Origin: an uncultured Brachybacterium sp.
GTDB taxonomy: Bacteria > Actinomycetota > Actinomycetes > Actinomycetales > Dermabacteraceae
DNA length: 64,000 bases
NCBI RefSeq assembly: GCF_947500705.1
Contig: NZ_CANMSY010000006.1
Span: 62,001 to 126,000, forward strand
Reading direction: 5' to 3'
This document shows positions 35,207 through 44,682 of this stretch, one piece after another. Position 1 is the first letter of the stretch; the number at the start of each line of letters is the position of its first letter. The notes beneath the pieces are model-generated. The model was not told the DNA's origin. It worked only from the letters and a program-made list of their open reading frames with translations, and did no database searches. The position numbers and the translations under genes were made by a program.

Positions 35207-35212
35207 ACGGTA
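35207..35212 (-). promoter_or_regulatory. Candidate leaderless -10 box before the hydrolase gene
   Basis: TACCGT on the minus strand ends 6 nt before the ATG at 35200. The divergent gene has its own box at 35260-35265, so the 71-bp gap holds two back-to-back leaderless-type promoters. Confidence 0.45.
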
Positions 35213-35259
35213 GTACGTGCAGCGCGCGGCTCCCGACCCACCGTCCCGCACCCTCTGGG

Positions 35260-35265
35260 TACGCT
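35260..35265 (+). promoter_or_regulatory. Candidate leaderless -10 box before the acetyltransferase gene
   Basis: TACGCT ends 6 nt before the ATG at 35272 and there is no Shine-Dalgarno. Confidence 0.45.
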
Positions 35266-35271
35266 GGATCC

Positions 35272-35841
35272 ATGACCCTTCCCGACCTGCTCAGCGCGCT
35301 CGACTCGGGTGAGACCATCCCCGCGAACTCCCCACTGCACGCCCTGATGCATGAGACGAGCCAGGAGGCGCTGCGGATCACCGGGGAGCTCAACGGCAGC
35401 TATCACGAACCGGCGCGGGTGCGGGAGCTGCTCACCGAGCTCACCGGGAGCGAGATCGACGAGAGCGTCACCCTCTTCCCGCCCTTCACCTCGGACTTCG
35501 GCAAGAACATCCGCCTGGGCAGGCGGGTGTTCCTCAACGCCGGTTGCCGCTTCCAGGACCAGGGCGGGCTCGAGATCGGCGACGACTGCCTCATCGGCCA
35601 CAACACCGTGATCGCCACTCTGAACCATGACCTCGCCCCCAGCCGCCGCGGAGACCTGCACCCCTCTGCGGTGGTGATCGGGAGGAACGTCTGGATCGGT
35701 GCGAACGTCACGATCCTGCCCGGCGTCACCATCGGGGATGACGCGGTGATCGCAGCGGCGTCGGTCGTGACCACGGACGTCCCGGCAAGGGCGCTCATGG
35801 TCGGCTCCCCGGCGCGGATGCTCCGCAGCGTCGAGGACTGA
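35272..35841 (+). CDS. Sugar O-acetyltransferase (maltose/galactoside acetyltransferase family)
   Basis: A 189-residue left-handed beta-helix acetyltransferase of the Maa/LacA/NodL type, which moves acetyl from acetyl-CoA to a sugar hydroxyl. The Mac-type N-terminal helical cap (ALRITGELNGSY... VRELLTELTGSEID) precedes hexapeptide repeats (IGDDCLIGHNTVIATLNHD, with the catalytic His in LNHD, and VIGRNVWIGANVTILPGVTIG). The longer open frame upstream is excluded by the family start MTLPDLL. Acceptor sugar is unknown. Confidence 0.88.
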   Translation: MTLPDLLSALDSGETIPANSPLHALMHETSQEALRITGELNGSYHEPARVRELLTELTGSEIDESVTLFPPFTSDFGKNIRLGRRVFLNAGCRFQDQGGLEIGDDCLIGHNTVIATLNHDLAPSRRGDLHPSAVVIGRNVWIGANVTILPGVTIGDDAVIAAASVVTTDVPARALMVGSPARMLRSVED

Positions 35842-35928
35842 CTCGTCGAAAGCTGATCCACTGTGCACCGGACGTCGACACATGCGGTGCCGGGTGCGGA
35901 GGATGGTGGTCGCCGCCCACCTCTCGAG

Positions 35929-36051
35929 ATGACCAGGCGCCCCCTCGAGGGTGCTGAGCGCATCGACTGGGTCCTCACCAACGACGACATCACCGCAGCG
36001 CGCGCGGGGATCAACGTCTCCACGAGCAGGGCAGCTCAGCGCTTGTGGTAG
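35929..36051 (+). pseudogene. Possible 3' remnant of an endonuclease/exonuclease/phosphatase-family gene
   Basis: The 194-bp gap 35842-36035 has no complete gene, but a 40-codon frame ends GAERIDWVLTNDDIT then AARAGINVST before a TAG at 36049. RIDW(V/I)L followed by an (A/I)N segment is the end-piece of endonuclease/exonuclease/phosphatase proteins, though the final SDHxP(V) is missing. It overlaps the convergent DUF1846 gene tail by 16 bp. This is a weak, eye-based match. Confidence 0.25.
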
Positions 36052-37562
36052 AGCGCCTTGTGCAGGAAGCGCGGCTCGGAGGTCACCGAGATCCCGAGGT
36101 TGCGGAAGATGTCCTCGTCGACCGTGCCCAGGATCGTGGTGGTGTGCACATCGCAGCCGGCCAGGCTGCGCAGCTGGTCGATCGCGCGTCGCGCGTTCTC
36201 ATCGCTCGAGGCGGAGACCGACAGCGCGATCAGCACCTCGTCGGTGTGCAGGCGCGGATTGCGGGAGCCCAGATGCTCCGTCTTCAGGGTCTGGATCGGC
36301 TCGATCGAAGAAGGGGAGAGCAGCTGGACGGAGTCCTCGAGGCCGGCCAGGTGCTTGAGTGCGTTCAGCAGCATCGCCGCCGAGCAGCCGAGCAGGGGTG
36401 AGGTCTTGCCGGCGATGATCGTGCCGTCGGCCAGCTGGATCGCCGCGCCCGGTTCCCCGGTGCGGGACTCGACCGCGAGCGCCGGCTCCACGACGGCGCG
36501 GTCGCGGAGCGAGCATCCCGCCTTGGACATGATCATCCCGATCCGCTGGGAGACGACGTCGTCCTCGTCATTGATCCGCTCGTGCATGAGCGCCTTGTAG
36601 TAGCGGCGGATGATCTCCTGGCGCGAGGCCTCGCGGCACACCGCGTCATCCACGATGCAGTCGCCGGCGAGGTTCACCCCCATGTCGGTGGGGGAGGCGT
36701 AAGGGGATTCGCCCGTGAGCCGGTCCAGCAGAGTGCGCAGCAGCGGGAACACCTCGACGTCCCGGTTGTAGCTGGTGACCTGCGTGCCGTAGGTCGCGAG
36801 GTGGAAGGGGTCGATGAGGTTCAGGTCGTCGAGATCGGCCGTCGCCGATTCGTAGGCGAGGTTCACCGGATGCTCGAGCGGCAGGTTCCAGATCGGGAAG
36901 GTCTCGAACTTCGCATAGCCCGAGCTGATCCCGCGCTCATGATCGTGATAGATCTGCGAGAGGCAGGTGGCGAGCTTGCCGGAGCCCGGCCCGGGCGCGG
37001 TCACCACGATCAGGTCCCGGGTGGTGTGCGAGTACTCGTTCGCCCCGAGCCCCTGCGCGGAGACGATCCGCTCGGTGTCCTGCGGGTAGCCGGGGATCAC
37101 GGTGTGCCGGGCGACGTTCAGGCCCAGCCGCTGCAGCCGCTCGATGAACGCGTGTGCGACGTGGTTGGAGTTCTCCAGCTGGGTGAGCACCACGTTCTCC
37201 ACCAGGAAGCCGTGCTCGCGGAACACATCGATGAGGCGCAGCATGTCGTCCTCATAGGAGATGCCCAGATCTGCCCGGACCTTCTGCCGCTCGAGGTCCT
37301 TGGCGTTCAGGCACACCAGGATCTCCAGCTCGTCCTTCAGCCGATGCAGCATCGCGATCTTGTTGTCCGGGGTGAAGCCCGGCAGCACCCGCGCGGCGTG
37401 GTGGTCGTCGAAGAGCTTGCCGCCCATCTCCAGGTACAGCTTCCCGCCGATCTCCTGGCGGCGCTGCTGGATGTGCCGCGACTGCAGCTCGATGTACTTC
37501 TCGCGATCGAAGCCGATCGCGGCGGCGGACGGGGAGCTGGGACGAACATCCGGAACGGTCAC
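36036..37562 (-). CDS. DUF1846-family protein
   Basis: A 508-residue protein of the conserved DUF1846 family. Typical parts are [21 protein letters not shown] at the start, [44 protein letters not shown] (a nucleotide-binding-like loop) and [19 protein letters not shown] near the end. Structures of the family are known but the biochemical role is, as far as I know, not settled. It starts with GTG at 37562 and appears monocistronic. Confidence 0.9.
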   Translation of the reverse strand: MTVPDVRPSSPSAAAIGFDREKYIELQSRHIQQRRQEIGGKLYLEMGGKLFDDHHAARVLPGFTPDNKIAMLHRLKDELEILVCLNAKDLERQKVRADLGISYEDDMLRLIDVFREHGFLVENVVLTQLENSNHVAHAFIERLQRLGLNVARHTVIPGYPQDTERIVSAQGLGANEYSHTTRDLIVVTAPGPGSGKLATCLSQIYHDHERGISSGYAKFETFPIWNLPLEHPVNLAYESATADLDDLNLIDPFHLATYGTQVTSYNRDVEVFPLLRTLLDRLTGESPYASPTDMGVNLAGDCIVDDAVCREASRQEIIRRYYKALMHERINDEDDVVSQRIGMIMSKAGCSLRDRAVVEPALAVESRTGEPGAAIQLADGTIIAGKTSPLLGCSAAMLLNALKHLAGLEDSVQLLSPSSIEPIQTLKTEHLGSRNPRLHTDEVLIALSVSASSDENARRAIDQLRSLAGCDVHTTTILGTVDEDIFRNLGISVTSEPRFLHKALYHKR

Positions 37563-37853
37563 CCCGGCACGCTAGCACCGTCCTGCTACGGCGAAGGTGC
37601 GAGGCGCTTCGATATGGCCACACGATCGGGCGTCACTCGGCAGGTCGCTGCCGCGCATCGCGAAGGAGACCTGCGGGCGATACGAATCGACATCCGGTCC
37701 GGGGCAGGCGGTCGGCGGTGTCGCCGCGAGAGCCTTGCGCGGTCCTGGGAAATCGGCCATGATGAGCTACGCCACACCCCGTGCACGCGCCGCAGCTGGT
37801 GCGCCGGACCCTTCGCCCCCTCACCGCAATTCCACATTCCAGGACCACACCTG

Positions 37854-37873
37854 GTGTCGATTCGAATCGACAC
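37854..37873 (+). promoter_or_regulatory. Perfect 20-bp palindrome, probable LacI-type operator
   Basis: GTGTCGATTCGAATCGACAC is a complete palindrome 25 nt before the binding-protein ATG. A degenerate copy, GCGATACGAATCGACA, lies at 37678-37693. The 335-bp gap 37563-37897 holds these two sites and otherwise nothing I can name. A LacI gene closes the operon at 43011-44012 and is the likely ligand. Confidence 0.7.
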
Positions 37874-37897
37874 GAGTTCTTGAGAGAAGAGACGACG

Positions 37898-39181
37898 ATG
37901 TCTAACCCCACCCGAGCTCATTCCGTCAGCCCCCTGCCCCGCACGGCCACCTCACAGATCACCCGTCGCTCACTCGGCGCCCTGGCCGCGGTGCCCGGTC
38001 TGCTCTCCCTGGCCGCCTGCGGCGGTTCCGGAGGTGACTCCTCCTCGGGCGATGCGACGGTGCTCCGCGTCGTCGACTACTACAACACCCCGGCCGACGA
38101 TGTCGTCATCCAGGAGACTCTCGACGCGGTGGCCGCCGAGGTCGGGGTGACGATCAACCGGGAGAAGGTCCCCGGGGAGCAGCTCATCCAGAAGGTCCTG
38201 CAGATGAGCTCCTCGAAGACCCTCCCGGACCTGCTGATGCTCGACAACCCGGACCTCCAGGAGATCGCGAGCTCCGGAGCACTGGTCCCGCTGGAAGACT
38301 TCGGGATCGACACCAGCGGCTTCAAGCAGGAGATCCTCGACGCCGGCACCTTTGAGGGCAAGGTCTACGGCCTGGCACCGACCGTCAACACCATCGCGCT
38401 GTTCTACAACACGGCGCTGCTCACCGAATCCGGGCTCGAGCCGCCGACCACCTGGGACGAGCTGAAGTCCACCGCCAAGGCGCTCACCCATGACGACGTC
38501 TATGGCGTCGCTTTCTCCGCGATCGCCACTTACGAGGGCACCTGGCAGTTCCTGCCGTTCATGTGGTCCAACGGCGGCGACGAGACCGACATTGCCACCC
38601 CTGCGGTCGCCGGCGCCGCCCAGCTGTGGGCGGATCTCGTCGCCGACGGCTCCGCCTCCAAGGGCGTGGTCAACTGGGGTCAGGGCGACGTGATCGATCA
38701 GTTCAAGGCAGGAAAGGCAGCGATGGCGGTCAATGGGCCCTGGAACATCGTGGGCCTGCAGACCGATGCGCCCGACCTCGAATGGGACGTGGCGATCATT
38801 CCGGTCCCGACCGAGGGCGAGGACTCCGTCGCCCCGCTCGGCGGTGAGGTCTGGACCATCCCGCAGACCGGCGACACCGAGAAGCAGAAGAAGGCCGCCG
38901 AGGTGCTCCAGAAGTTCGTCAGCGCCGAGAACCAGCTGAAGATGGGAACGGCACGCAACACGATTCCCGCGGACACCGAGGCCGCCCAGACCTTTGCCGG
39001 CGAGCATCCCGAGCTCGCCACCTTCGTCGAGCAGGTCTCCACCGCCCGCTCCCGGACCGGCAAGCTCGGCACCGAATGGCCCGCCACCGCCAAGGCGATC
39101 TACACCGCCTATCAGCAGGTCCTCGTCGACGGCACGGATCCGGAGACCGCCTTCGCTGACGCCGCCGCGTCGTTGGGCTGA
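37898..39181 (+). CDS. Sugar ABC transporter substrate-binding lipoprotein
   Basis: A 427-residue SBP_bac_1-type binding protein. It has a twin-arginine-like signal (QITRRSLGALAAVPG) and lipobox SLAAC with Cys at residue 41, then a Ser/Gly linker and the mature domain (ATVLRVVDYYNTPADD). Typical internal motifs are LYNTALLTESGL-like FYNTALLTESGLEPPTTWDEL and AMAVNGPWNIVGL. AGAGAAGAG precedes the ATG at 37898. It starts an operon with two permeases, a ThuA-like protein, an oxidoreductase and a LacI gene. The ligand is probably a plant-derived oligosaccharide. Confidence 0.88.
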   Translation: MSNPTRAHSVSPLPRTATSQITRRSLGALAAVPGLLSLAACGGSGGDSSSGDATVLRVVDYYNTPADDVVIQETLDAVAAEVGVTINREKVPGEQLIQKVLQMSSSKTLPDLLMLDNPDLQEIASSGALVPLEDFGIDTSGFKQEILDAGTFEGKVYGLAPTVNTIALFYNTALLTESGLEPPTTWDELKSTAKALTHDDVYGVAFSAIATYEGTWQFLPFMWSNGGDETDIATPAVAGAAQLWADLVADGSASKGVVNWGQGDVIDQFKAGKAAMAVNGPWNIVGLQTDAPDLEWDVAIIPVPTEGEDSVAPLGGEVWTIPQTGDTEKQKKAAEVLQKFVSAENQLKMGTARNTIPADTEAAQTFAGEHPELATFVEQVSTARSRTGKLGTEWPATAKAIYTAYQQVLVDGTDPETAFADAAASLG

Positions 39182-39186
39182 CCGAC

Positions 39187-40134
39187 ATGACCACCCTCGC
39201 CGCCACCGCGGAACCAGCGCGGTCCCCGGCAGCCGGCCGTCGGCGGCGCGCCGGCGGGTCCGCGCTGGTCCGCTACGGATTCATCGCTCCGGCTGCCCTC
39301 TACCTGCTCCTGTTCTTCGGCTATCCCATCGTCAAGAACTTCACGATGAGCTTCCAGGAGTACACCTCCGCGACGTTCTTCAGCGGGGAGGCTCCCTTCA
39401 TCGGGCTCGCGAACTACCTCGCGGTGTTCGACGATCCGATCTTCACCAAGGCGCTCGTGAACACTGCGATCTTCACGATCGTGTCGATCGCCGGGCAGTT
39501 CATGATCGGGATGGCGCTCGCGCTCTTCTTCCGCAAGAGCTTCCCCCTCTCCGCCGTGCTGCGCTCCATGCTCCTGCTGCCGTGGCTGCTGCCGATGATC
39601 GTCTCGGCGGCTGTCTGGCGCTGGATCCTCGAGCAGGACAGCGGAATCCTCAACCAGTTCCTCGAGGCCATCGGGGTGATCTCCTCTCCCATCCCATGGC
39701 TCACCAGCTCGGACACCGCGCTCATCGCCGTGGTGATGGTCAACATCTGGCTCGGGATCCCCTTCAACGTGGTGCTGCTGTACAGCGGGCTGCAGGCGAT
39801 CCCGGAGGAGCTCTACGAGGCCGGCGAGATCGATGGCGCCACGGGCTGGGCAGCGTTCCGTCACATCACGCTGCCCTTGCTTCGTCCCGTGGTGCTGGTG
39901 GTGCTCCTGCTCGGGGTCATCTACACGATCAAGGTGATCGATCTGATCCTCGGGCTGACCGGGGGCGGGCCCGCCAACGCCACCCAGACCATCGCCACCC
40001 GCAGCTATGAGATGAGCTTCATCGAGTTCGACTTCGGGCAGGGTGCGGCGCTCGGCAACGTGCTGATCGTGATCGCCTTGCTGTTCTCCATCGTCTATCT
40101 GCGTGCCAATGCCCGCGCCGCGAAGAGGGGATGA
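39187..40134 (+). CDS. Sugar ABC transporter permease (MalF type)
   Basis: A 315-residue permease. After an Ala/Arg-rich tail come six helices, starting LVRYGFIAPAALYLLLFFGY. The EAA docking loop is EELYEAGEIDGATGWAAFRH near residue 215. It begins 5 nt after the binding-protein stop. No ATPase gene is in this operon either, so a shared ATPase is expected. Confidence 0.9.
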   Translation: MTTLAATAEPARSPAAGRRRRAGGSALVRYGFIAPAALYLLLFFGYPIVKNFTMSFQEYTSATFFSGEAPFIGLANYLAVFDDPIFTKALVNTAIFTIVSIAGQFMIGMALALFFRKSFPLSAVLRSMLLLPWLLPMIVSAAVWRWILEQDSGILNQFLEAIGVISSPIPWLTSSDTALIAVVMVNIWLGIPFNVVLLYSGLQAIPEELYEAGEIDGATGWAAFRHITLPLLRPVVLVVLLLGVIYTIKVIDLILGLTGGGPANATQTIATRSYEMSFIEFDFGQGAALGNVLIVIALLFSIVYLRANARAAKRG

Positions 40135-40138
40135 CGCC

Positions 40139-41014
40139 ATGACCTCCGTTCTGAATGCTCGTCGTCCGTCGGGGCCCACGCGGCATCGACCGCTGCTCTC
40201 CCGCAACTCCTCCGCCCGGCGTGGTCTGCGCACGTTTTTCGGGATCGTGTTCGTCGGGATCATGCTGTTCCCCATCTATTGGATGCTGAACGCCTCCCTG
40301 GCCCCCGGAGGCAACAGCCTCAACATCCAGCTGTTGCCCCTGCAGCCGGACCTGAGCGGATATGTCCGAGCGTTCGCCGATCAGGGCCAGAATCTCGTGA
40401 CCTCCATGATCGTCGCGATTGGGGCGGCCGTGCTATCGCTGGTGATCGCGACGCCCTGTGCCTACGCCCTGGCGCAGTTCCCAATCCGTGGCAGCAACAC
40501 GCTGCTGTTCGTGGTGCTCATCGCGCAGATGATCCCCGGTATCGTCATCGCCAACGCGCTCTACACCGCGTACAACTCGCTCGGGCTGCTCAATACGCTC
40601 ACCGGGCTGGTGCTGGCCGACGCCACCGCCGGGATCCCGTTCTCGATCCTCATCATCAGAGCGTTCATGGAATCCTTCCCGAAAGAGATCGTGGAAGCCG
40701 CGCAGATCGACGGCTGCGGTCACGTCCGGGCGTTCTGGTCCATCGTGCTGCCGGTGAGCGTGAACTCTCTGATCACCGCCGGGATCTTCTCGTTCCTGTT
40801 CGCCTGGAGCGACTTCCTGATGGCTCTGACGCTCACCACAGGCCAAACGATCCGTCCGGTGACCCTCGGGCTCTACAACTACATCGGGACGAACGACACC
40901 GACTGGAGCTCCGTGATGGCGACCGCTGTCATCGCCTCGGTCCCCGCGGTCGTCCTGATGATCGCTGCCCAGAAATACATCGCCGCCGGTGCCACCGGCG
41001 GGGCTGTCAAGTGA
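40139..41014 (+). CDS. Sugar ABC transporter permease (MalG type)
   Basis: A 291-residue permease with six helices, starting [20 protein letters not shown], and the EAA loop [19 protein letters not shown]. The ATG at 40139 lies 4 nt after the partner's stop. A start at 40103 would overlap that gene and is less likely. Together the two permeases form the channel of the importer. Confidence 0.9.
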   Translation: MTSVLNARRPSGPTRHRPLLSRNSSARRGLRTFFGIVFVGIMLFPIYWMLNASLAPGGNSLNIQLLPLQPDLSGYVRAFADQGQNLVTSMIVAIGAAVLSLVIATPCAYALAQFPIRGSNTLLFVVLIAQMIPGIVIANALYTAYNSLGLLNTLTGLVLADATAGIPFSILIIRAFMESFPKEIVEAAQIDGCGHVRAFWSIVLPVSVNSLITAGIFSFLFAWSDFLMALTLTTGQTIRPVTLGLYNYIGTNDTDWSSVMATAVIASVPAVVLMIAAQKYIAAGATGGAVK

Positions 41015-41051
41015 TGACCCCTCGCTCCGCTCCACCCACAGAAGGACACCT

Positions 41052-41852
41052 ATGCCCATGAACACCAGCCCCCTGCGCGTCACCGTCTGGGGCGAGAACC
41101 GCCACGAGCAGCGCGACGCCCGCGTGCGCGAGCTCTATCCCGAGGGGATGCACTCCGCGATCCGCGACGGGATCGTCGAGAACCTCGGCGAGGAGGTGAC
41201 CACCAGCTTCGCCCTGCTGGACGATCCCGAGCACGGTCTCAGCGAAGAGGTCCTCGCTCAGACCGACGTGCTCACCTGGTGGGGGCACATGGCCCACGAC
41301 GAGGTCTCCGACGAGGTCGCAGAGCGGGTCCAGAAGCACGTGCTGGCCGGCATGGGACTGGTGGTCCTGCACTCCGGCCACTGGTCCAAGCCGTTCACCC
41401 GCCTGATGGGCACCACCTGCACGCTGCGCTGGCGCAACGAGGCCGACCGCGAGCTGGTGTGGACCGTGAACCCCTCGCACCCGATCGCCGAGGGCGTGCC
41501 GCATCCGATCGTCATCCCCGAGCAGGAGATGTACGGCGAGCACTTCGACATCCCGGTGCCCGACGAGCTGGTCTTCGTCTCCTCCTTCAGCGGGGGAGAG
41601 GTGTTCCGCTCCGGCTGCACCTTCCGTCGCGGCAAGGGCAAGATCTTCTACTTCAGCCCTGGCGATCAGGACTACCCCGTCTACCAGCACCAGGATGTCC
41701 GGCGCGTCATCGCCAACAGCGTGCGGTGGGCCCGGCCGGCGGTCGCCGACCGTGAGGTGCCCTTCCTGGACCGGTATGAGACCGAATGGTTCACCACCGG
41801 CGCCGTCGGCCAGGGCGTGGGCGATGCGGCAGCCGCAGGGAAGGGCGCATGA
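41052..41852 (+). CDS. ThuA-like (trehalose utilisation) protein
   Basis: A 266-residue protein of the ThuA family, with a class-I glutamine-amidotransferase-like fold. Characteristic pieces are [13 protein letters not shown] at the start, [31 protein letters not shown] and [20 protein letters not shown]. ThuA works with an oxidoreductase (ThuB) on 3-keto-disaccharides in Sinorhizobium. GAAGGA at 41041-41046 fits the ATG. The next gene, a Gfo/Idh/MocA oxidoreductase, overlaps its stop, matching the ThuA-ThuB pairing. Confidence 0.88.
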   Translation: MPMNTSPLRVTVWGENRHEQRDARVRELYPEGMHSAIRDGIVENLGEEVTTSFALLDDPEHGLSEEVLAQTDVLTWWGHMAHDEVSDEVAERVQKHVLAGMGLVVLHSGHWSKPFTRLMGTTCTLRWRNEADRELVWTVNPSHPIAEGVPHPIVIPEQEMYGEHFDIPVPDELVFVSSFSGGEVFRSGCTFRRGKGKIFYFSPGDQDYPVYQHQDVRRVIANSVRWARPAVADREVPFLDRYETEWFTTGAVGQGVGDAAAAGKGA

Positions 41853-42985
41853 GCACGAACGCCCTCGCCGCAGCACCGGCCCCTGTGCCGGTCGTCGTGA
41901 TCGGAGCCGGTGGCATGGGACGGGCCTGGATCGGCACCGTGCTGCGCAGTGACGCGGCCCGGCTGGTCGGGGTGGCAGATGTGCTCGAGGGCGCTGCGGA
42001 ACGAGCCGTGTCCGAGGTGGTGCCCGAGGAGCAGCGGGCGGGGATCGCCACCGGGACCGACGCCCTCGAGGTCGCCCGGCGCTCCGGCGCGGAGGCGGTC
42101 ATCGACGTGACGATCCCCGCCGCCCACCACGCCGTGACCGCCGACTCCCTGCACGCCGGATACCCGGTGCTGGGGGAGAAGCCCTGCGCCGCGACCCTCG
42201 CCGAGGCGGTCTCCCTCGCCGGCCACGCCGAGGCCACCGGGAAGCTGTTCATGGTCTCCCAGTCCCGGCGCAACAACCCCCACCTGCACGAGGCGCGGCG
42301 CCTGGCCGACGAGCTCGGCGGCGCAGGGATCGTGGACACCCGCTTCTACAAGGCGCCCCGCTTCGGCGGCTTCCGCGACGAGATGGCGCACCCGCTGATC
42401 GTGGACATGGCGATCCACGCCTTCGACGCCGGGCGGGTGCTGATCGACGGCAGCCCGCTGGCCGTCACCGCCACCTCCTACAACCCCTCCTGGAGCTGGT
42501 ACGCCGGAGACGCCGCTGCGACGGTCACCATCACCTATGACAGCGGCGCCGTGCACACCTTCGCCGGTTCCTGGGCCGCTCCGGGCGCGGAGACCAGCTG
42601 GAACGGTGACTGGCGGATCAGCTGCGAGCAGGGGAGCGTGCTCTGGGACGGCGAGGCCGAGCCCACTGCCCACCGTTCCGGCGCGGAGGCTGTCGTCGGC
42701 CGCACTCCGGATCCGGAGGCGCGCTGGGAGTTGGAGGACTCCCTCGACCGGTTCTGCGCGGCGCTGCGGGGCGGGTCGGTGCCGGACTCCGAGGTGCGTG
42801 CGAATGTGTGGACCCAGGCGATCGTCGAGGCGGCGGTGCGCTCCGCCGACACCGGGACGCGCGTGCAGCTCGCGGACCTGCTCGAAGAGGCCCTGGCCGC
42901 CGCGCGGATCCTGGACTCCGCCGACGGGCGCAGCTCGGCGCTGCAGTCATGGAACACTGGCACCTCGGGGCTGAGCATCGGGTGA
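41849..42985 (+). CDS. Gfo/Idh/MocA-family oxidoreductase
   Basis: A 378-residue NAD(P)-dependent sugar dehydrogenase. The Rossmann motif [18 protein letters not shown] is at residues ~14-31, the substrate-side motif is [19 protein letters not shown] (the EKP of the family), and the catalytic-region [14 protein letters not shown] holds the conserved Asp/His pair. Its start overlaps the ThuA-like stop by 4 bp, so the two proteins are made together. It probably oxidises a sugar ring hydroxyl of an imported glycoside. Confidence 0.9.
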   Translation: MSTNALAAAPAPVPVVVIGAGGMGRAWIGTVLRSDAARLVGVADVLEGAAERAVSEVVPEEQRAGIATGTDALEVARRSGAEAVIDVTIPAAHHAVTADSLHAGYPVLGEKPCAATLAEAVSLAGHAEATGKLFMVSQSRRNNPHLHEARRLADELGGAGIVDTRFYKAPRFGGFRDEMAHPLIVDMAIHAFDAGRVLIDGSPLAVTATSYNPSWSWYAGDAAATVTITYDSGAVHTFAGSWAAPGAETSWNGDWRISCEQGSVLWDGEAEPTAHRSGAEAVVGRTPDPEARWELEDSLDRFCAALRGGSVPDSEVRANVWTQAIVEAAVRSADTGTRVQLADLLEEALAAARILDSADGRSSALQSWNTGTSGLSIG

Positions 42986-43010
42986 GCACAGCCGGGGAGG
43001 GATACCTGGC

Positions 43011-44012
43011 ATGGCGGTGAAGAAGATGGCGGCGAGGAAGAAGGCTCCGACGAGCCAGGACGTCGCGCGGCTGGCCGGGGTCTCCCAATCCACCGTGAGC
43101 TATGTGCTCACCGGCTCCCGGCCGATCTCCGAGGAGACCCGTGGCCGGGTCGAGGAGGCGATCGCGAAGCTCGGATATCACCCGAACTCCGGCGCCCGTA
43201 CCCTGCGCTCCCGGCGCAGCGGCGTGATCGGCCTGATGGTCCCCGAGACCGGCTCCGACGACGGCGTGCTGATGGTCTTCATCGCTGCGATCGCCCGCGA
43301 GGCCCGCCTGCGCGGCTACGACATCCTGCTGGTCACCGCGCATGAGGGGGCGGCAGGGATCCGGCGGGTGGTCCGCACCGGGGTGTGCGAGGGTCTGATC
43401 CTGATGGAGCTGGACCGCTATGACGAGCGCGTCGCCCCGGTGATCGAGTCCGGGCTGCCCTTCGTGACGATCGGCAAGCCCGAGGAGTTCCCGCAGGGCT
43501 CCGTGGTCGACCTCGATTTCGAGATGCTCGGCCGCATGGTCGTGGAGCGGACCCTCGAGGAGGGCTGCGACCGGCTGCTGCTGTTCGGCGCTCCGGGCCG
43601 CAAACGGTCCCGCAACGATGTCGCCCGCTTCCTCTCCGGCGTCGAGGCCGCCGCCGAGGGGGAGCAGCTCGAGGTGGTGCTCGACGGGGGAGCGCTCGCC
43701 GAGGTGCCGGATCGGGCGCTGCGGATCACGCTCCCCAATCAGCGCACCGCCCTGTTCGGCATCACGGGGGTGCGTCAGGTGCTGTTCGCGATGGCCGCGA
43801 CCGGCGCGCTGGTGGACGAGACCCGGCTGCTCATCGGGCTCAGCGGCGAGGACCTCGTGGACATCAGCCCGCTGCTGGCCGCGGTGCCGCAGATCGACCC
43901 CCGCCGGGTGGAGATCAGCGAGCTCGCCGTCGGGGAGCTGGTGCGGCTGCTCCAGATCGAGGGCGCCGGTCCCCGGATCACCCTGGTGGAGCCGCGCTGG
44001 CTCGAGGGCTGA
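43011..44012 (+). CDS. LacI-family transcriptional regulator
   Basis: A 333-residue repressor with helix-turn-helix PTSQDVARLAGVSQSTVSYV near residues 12-31 and hinge NSGARTLRSRRSGVIGLM. The Lys/Arg-rich N-terminal tail (MAVKKMAARKKA) is unusual. GGGGAGGG at 42992-42999 supports the ATG at 43011. As the last gene of the operon, it is the likely ligand of the 20-bp palindrome at 37854-37873. Its stop abuts the end of the convergent DUF624 gene (0 nt between). Confidence 0.9.
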   Translation: MAVKKMAARKKAPTSQDVARLAGVSQSTVSYVLTGSRPISEETRGRVEEAIAKLGYHPNSGARTLRSRRSGVIGLMVPETGSDDGVLMVFIAAIAREARLRGYDILLVTAHEGAAGIRRVVRTGVCEGLILMELDRYDERVAPVIESGLPFVTIGKPEEFPQGSVVDLDFEMLGRMVVERTLEEGCDRLLLFGAPGRKRSRNDVARFLSGVEAAAEGEQLEVVLDGGALAEVPDRALRITLPNQRTALFGITGVRQVLFAMAATGALVDETRLLIGLSGEDLVDISPLLAAVPQIDPRRVEISELAVGELVRLLQIEGAGPRITLVEPRWLEG

Positions 44013-44654
44013 TCACGCGCGCAGCGGCATCGCGCCGGACCGCCACAGCAACGTCGTCACCGCCCATGCCGGCAGTGCGATGCCGAGCACCGGCATCAGG
44101 CCGGGAACGGTCTGAGCCACCCAGATCGCAGCGGCGAGCACAACGGCGATGAGCAGCGCGACCGTCGGCCGCCGCAGCAGCAGCACCAGGCCCATCCGCA
44201 GCAGTCGGCCGACGGGATCGTCGAAGTGGGCGGCCAGCGGCCACACCACCGAGCTCAGCAGCACCAGCACCACAGTCAGCACCACCACCAGCCCGCTCAC
44301 CAACGGAGCGATCGACCCCAGGGAGACACCGGTCAGCACCGCCCGGTCCAGGGCGAGCAGCAGCCATCCCAGCAGCAGCGCTCCGCCCAGGCGGTGGGCC
44401 CGCCAGAACTCCTCGCGCCATGCGCTCCAGAACTCGGTCCAGAGCCGGGGCCGGGCGCGAGGAAGGTCGCCGGTCTCCTCCGCAATCTGCTCGAGCCGGT
44501 CCTCGCGCAGCACGGTGCACAGCGCTGCCGTCGCCGGCAGCACCCCGAGCACCACGGCGCCGGCCAGAGCGCCGAGCACCCACAGCAGCTGCAGCAGGAA
44601 CAGTCGCAGCGCCAGCTCTCCCAGCACCAGGTGCCAGCGCACCAGCTGAGGCAT
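44013..44654 (-). CDS. DUF624 (YesL-like) membrane protein
   Basis: A 213-residue membrane protein with about five helices, in the DUF624/YesL family. The pattern WVLGALAGAVVLGVLPATAALCTVLRE is characteristic. YesL-type proteins are found with glycan-degradation and sugar ABC genes, role unknown. It follows the GH127 gene by 28 bp on the same strand, so the two are probably one operon. Confidence 0.83.
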   Translation of the reverse strand: MPQLVRWHLVLGELALRLFLLQLLWVLGALAGAVVLGVLPATAALCTVLREDRLEQIAEETGDLPRARPRLWTEFWSAWREEFWRAHRLGGALLLGWLLLALDRAVLTGVSLGSIAPLVSGLVVVLTVVLVLLSSVVWPLAAHFDDPVGRLLRMGLVLLLRRPTVALLIAVVLAAAIWVAQTVPGLMPVLGIALPAWAVTTLLWRSGAMPLRA

Positions 44655-44682
44655 CAGCCTCCCCGGGGTAAGTGCGTGAAGC

